Below are positions 45,913-46,911 of a stretch of 46,911 nt of DNA, piece after piece (position 1 is the stretch's first letter; each line of letters opens with the position of its first letter). The notes under the pieces were generated by a model, which was given only the letters and a program-made list of their open reading frames with translations, made no database searches and was not told the DNA's origin. The position numbers and the translations under genes were made by a program. Source of the DNA: Xenococcus sp. MO_188.B8 (GTDB taxonomy: Bacteria > Cyanobacteriota > Cyanobacteriia > Cyanobacteriales > Xenococcaceae); assembly GCA_030065615.1 (NCBI GenBank), contig JASJDR010000026.1:1-46911 (forward strand). The letters run 5' to 3'.

Positions 45913-46911
45913 ATGGATAAAAAGGCAGAAAGAGAAGAAGAAATTAAACAACTAGAACAATGGATTAAGACCAATCCAGATTCGAGAGAATTAAAAAGAG
46001 CGATTGCCGTTAAATTATCGTTACAAGGGTGGACTTATCGGGCAATTACCCCGATACTCAATGTATCCAGCAGCTTTATTAGTAAATGGAAAACTCGTTT
46101 TAAACAAGAAGGAATATCAGGGCTTAAATTGTCATATAAAGGGGCAAAAAGCTACTTAAATAGCCAAGAAAAACAAGCCGTAATAACTTGGCTTCAACAA
46201 CAGAAATTTTGGGATTTATCAGAACTAGAATGTCATCTAATTGATAAATATGATCTGGTATTTAAATCCCCAACGAGCTACTACAATCTCTTAAAAGAAG
46301 CGAAGATAACTTGGCAAAAAGCTCAAGGAAAAAACTCACGTCAAGACCCAGAGAAAGTAAAAAAAAAGAACCAAGAAATCAAAAAAATCTTATTAGAAGA
46401 ATTACCTAATATACTCAAGGGAGAAACTGTGGTATATGCGATGGATGAAGTTCATTTATTAGAAGGAGATTTAATTAGTCATCTTTGGGATGATAGTAAA
46501 AAACGACTGGAATTGCTGATGGACAATCCCAAAAATCGGCAAACATATTATGGAGCTTTGGATTTATTTAATCCTGAACTAATTATCCAAGATTATGCCA
46601 GAGGTAATAGTGACTACACCGTAGAGTTTCTCAAAAAATTACTGAATCAAAACCGTGGAAAAAAAATTATCATATTCTGGGATGGTGCAGCTTACCATAA
46701 GGGAGAAAAAATGAGAAATTTTTTGTTTGAAGTTAATGGTGACCTAGAGCCTCAACAATGGAGAATAACTTGTCATTTATTCGCTCCATATTCACCTGAA
46801 GAAAATCCCATTGAAGCTATTTGGCTATCTTTAAAAAATCTCCTGAGACGATGTTATCGTTTCTGTAAAAATTTCCGAATTATGAAAAAGATATTTCAGC
46901 TTTTAGTAGAG
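45913..46911 (+). mobile_element. IS630-family transposase, 3' end outside window
   Basis: 333 codons open to the window edge. An N-terminal helix-turn-helix (about 25-70, GWTYRAITPILNVSSSFISKW in outline) is followed by a second DNA-binding region, then the DDE domain: Asp178 (YAMDEVHLL), Asp257 (FWDGAAYH) and Glu301 (PYSPEENPIEAIW). It appears intact as far as seen. Starts at ATG 45913; the short AAGAGA upstream may be its ribosome site. It lies 126 bases from the last Uma2 gene. Confidence 0.9.

Overview
The window is cyanobacterial chromosome. It opens with a complete photosystem II D1 gene (psbA), carries a large ferredoxin-type glutamate synthase, and is strewn with the HIP1 octamer GCGATCGC. 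It is AT-rich, and its hypothetical proteins and repeats look like those of coccoid, pleurocapsalean-type cyanobacteria. That placement is an impression; no rRNA is present to test it.

Layout. Bases 1-2.3 kb: psbA with a strong terminator, an unknown gene, and a small remnant of a second psbA 3' end. 2.6-17.3 kb: ordinary single-gene units, namely a NAD(P)HX repair enzyme (nnr), two different site-2 proteases (one with CBS domains, one EGY1-like), a pair of coiled-coil proteins, a PP2C/RsbU-type phosphatase, a thioesterase, a PEP-CTERM-type surface protein, folD, an alpha/beta hydrolase, a branched-chain aminotransferase and a gamma-glutamyltransferase-like protein. 17.5-23.6 kb: a three-gene carbohydrate operon (SDR nucleotide-sugar dehydratase, GT5 starch-synthase-like glycosyltransferase, GH63-type glucosidase), each with a good Shine-Dalgarno. 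24-32.2 kb: a conserved hypothetical, a SulP transporter with a tandem universal stress protein, an AI-2E-type membrane protein, rsmA overlapped with a hydrolase, and an HTTM-domain membrane protein.

32.2-38.8 kb is an accessory island and the most interesting part. It holds five toxin-antitoxin (TA) modules (VapBC, a second PIN-domain pair, HicAB, a DUF2283 pair, a RelE/ParE pair), debris of at least three more (GNAT toxin, antitoxin tail, VapC tail), two decayed REP-associated transposase (RAYT) copies with perfect palindromes inside their reading frames, and a DUF2971 protein. An unnamed modular repeat, bounded by HIP1-like sites and carrying a 14-bp palindrome that shows a compensatory change between copies, occupies most gaps. 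Broken genes end at or within a few bases of this repeat, so it looks like the recombination substrate that builds and erodes the island.

38.9-46.9 kb: the glutamate synthase, three Uma2-family genes (one killed by a single TTA to TGA change), and an IS630-family transposase running off the right edge.

No tRNA, rRNA or CRISPR array was found. Gene calls rest on motif recognition by eye; family names marked as likely were not checked by database search.
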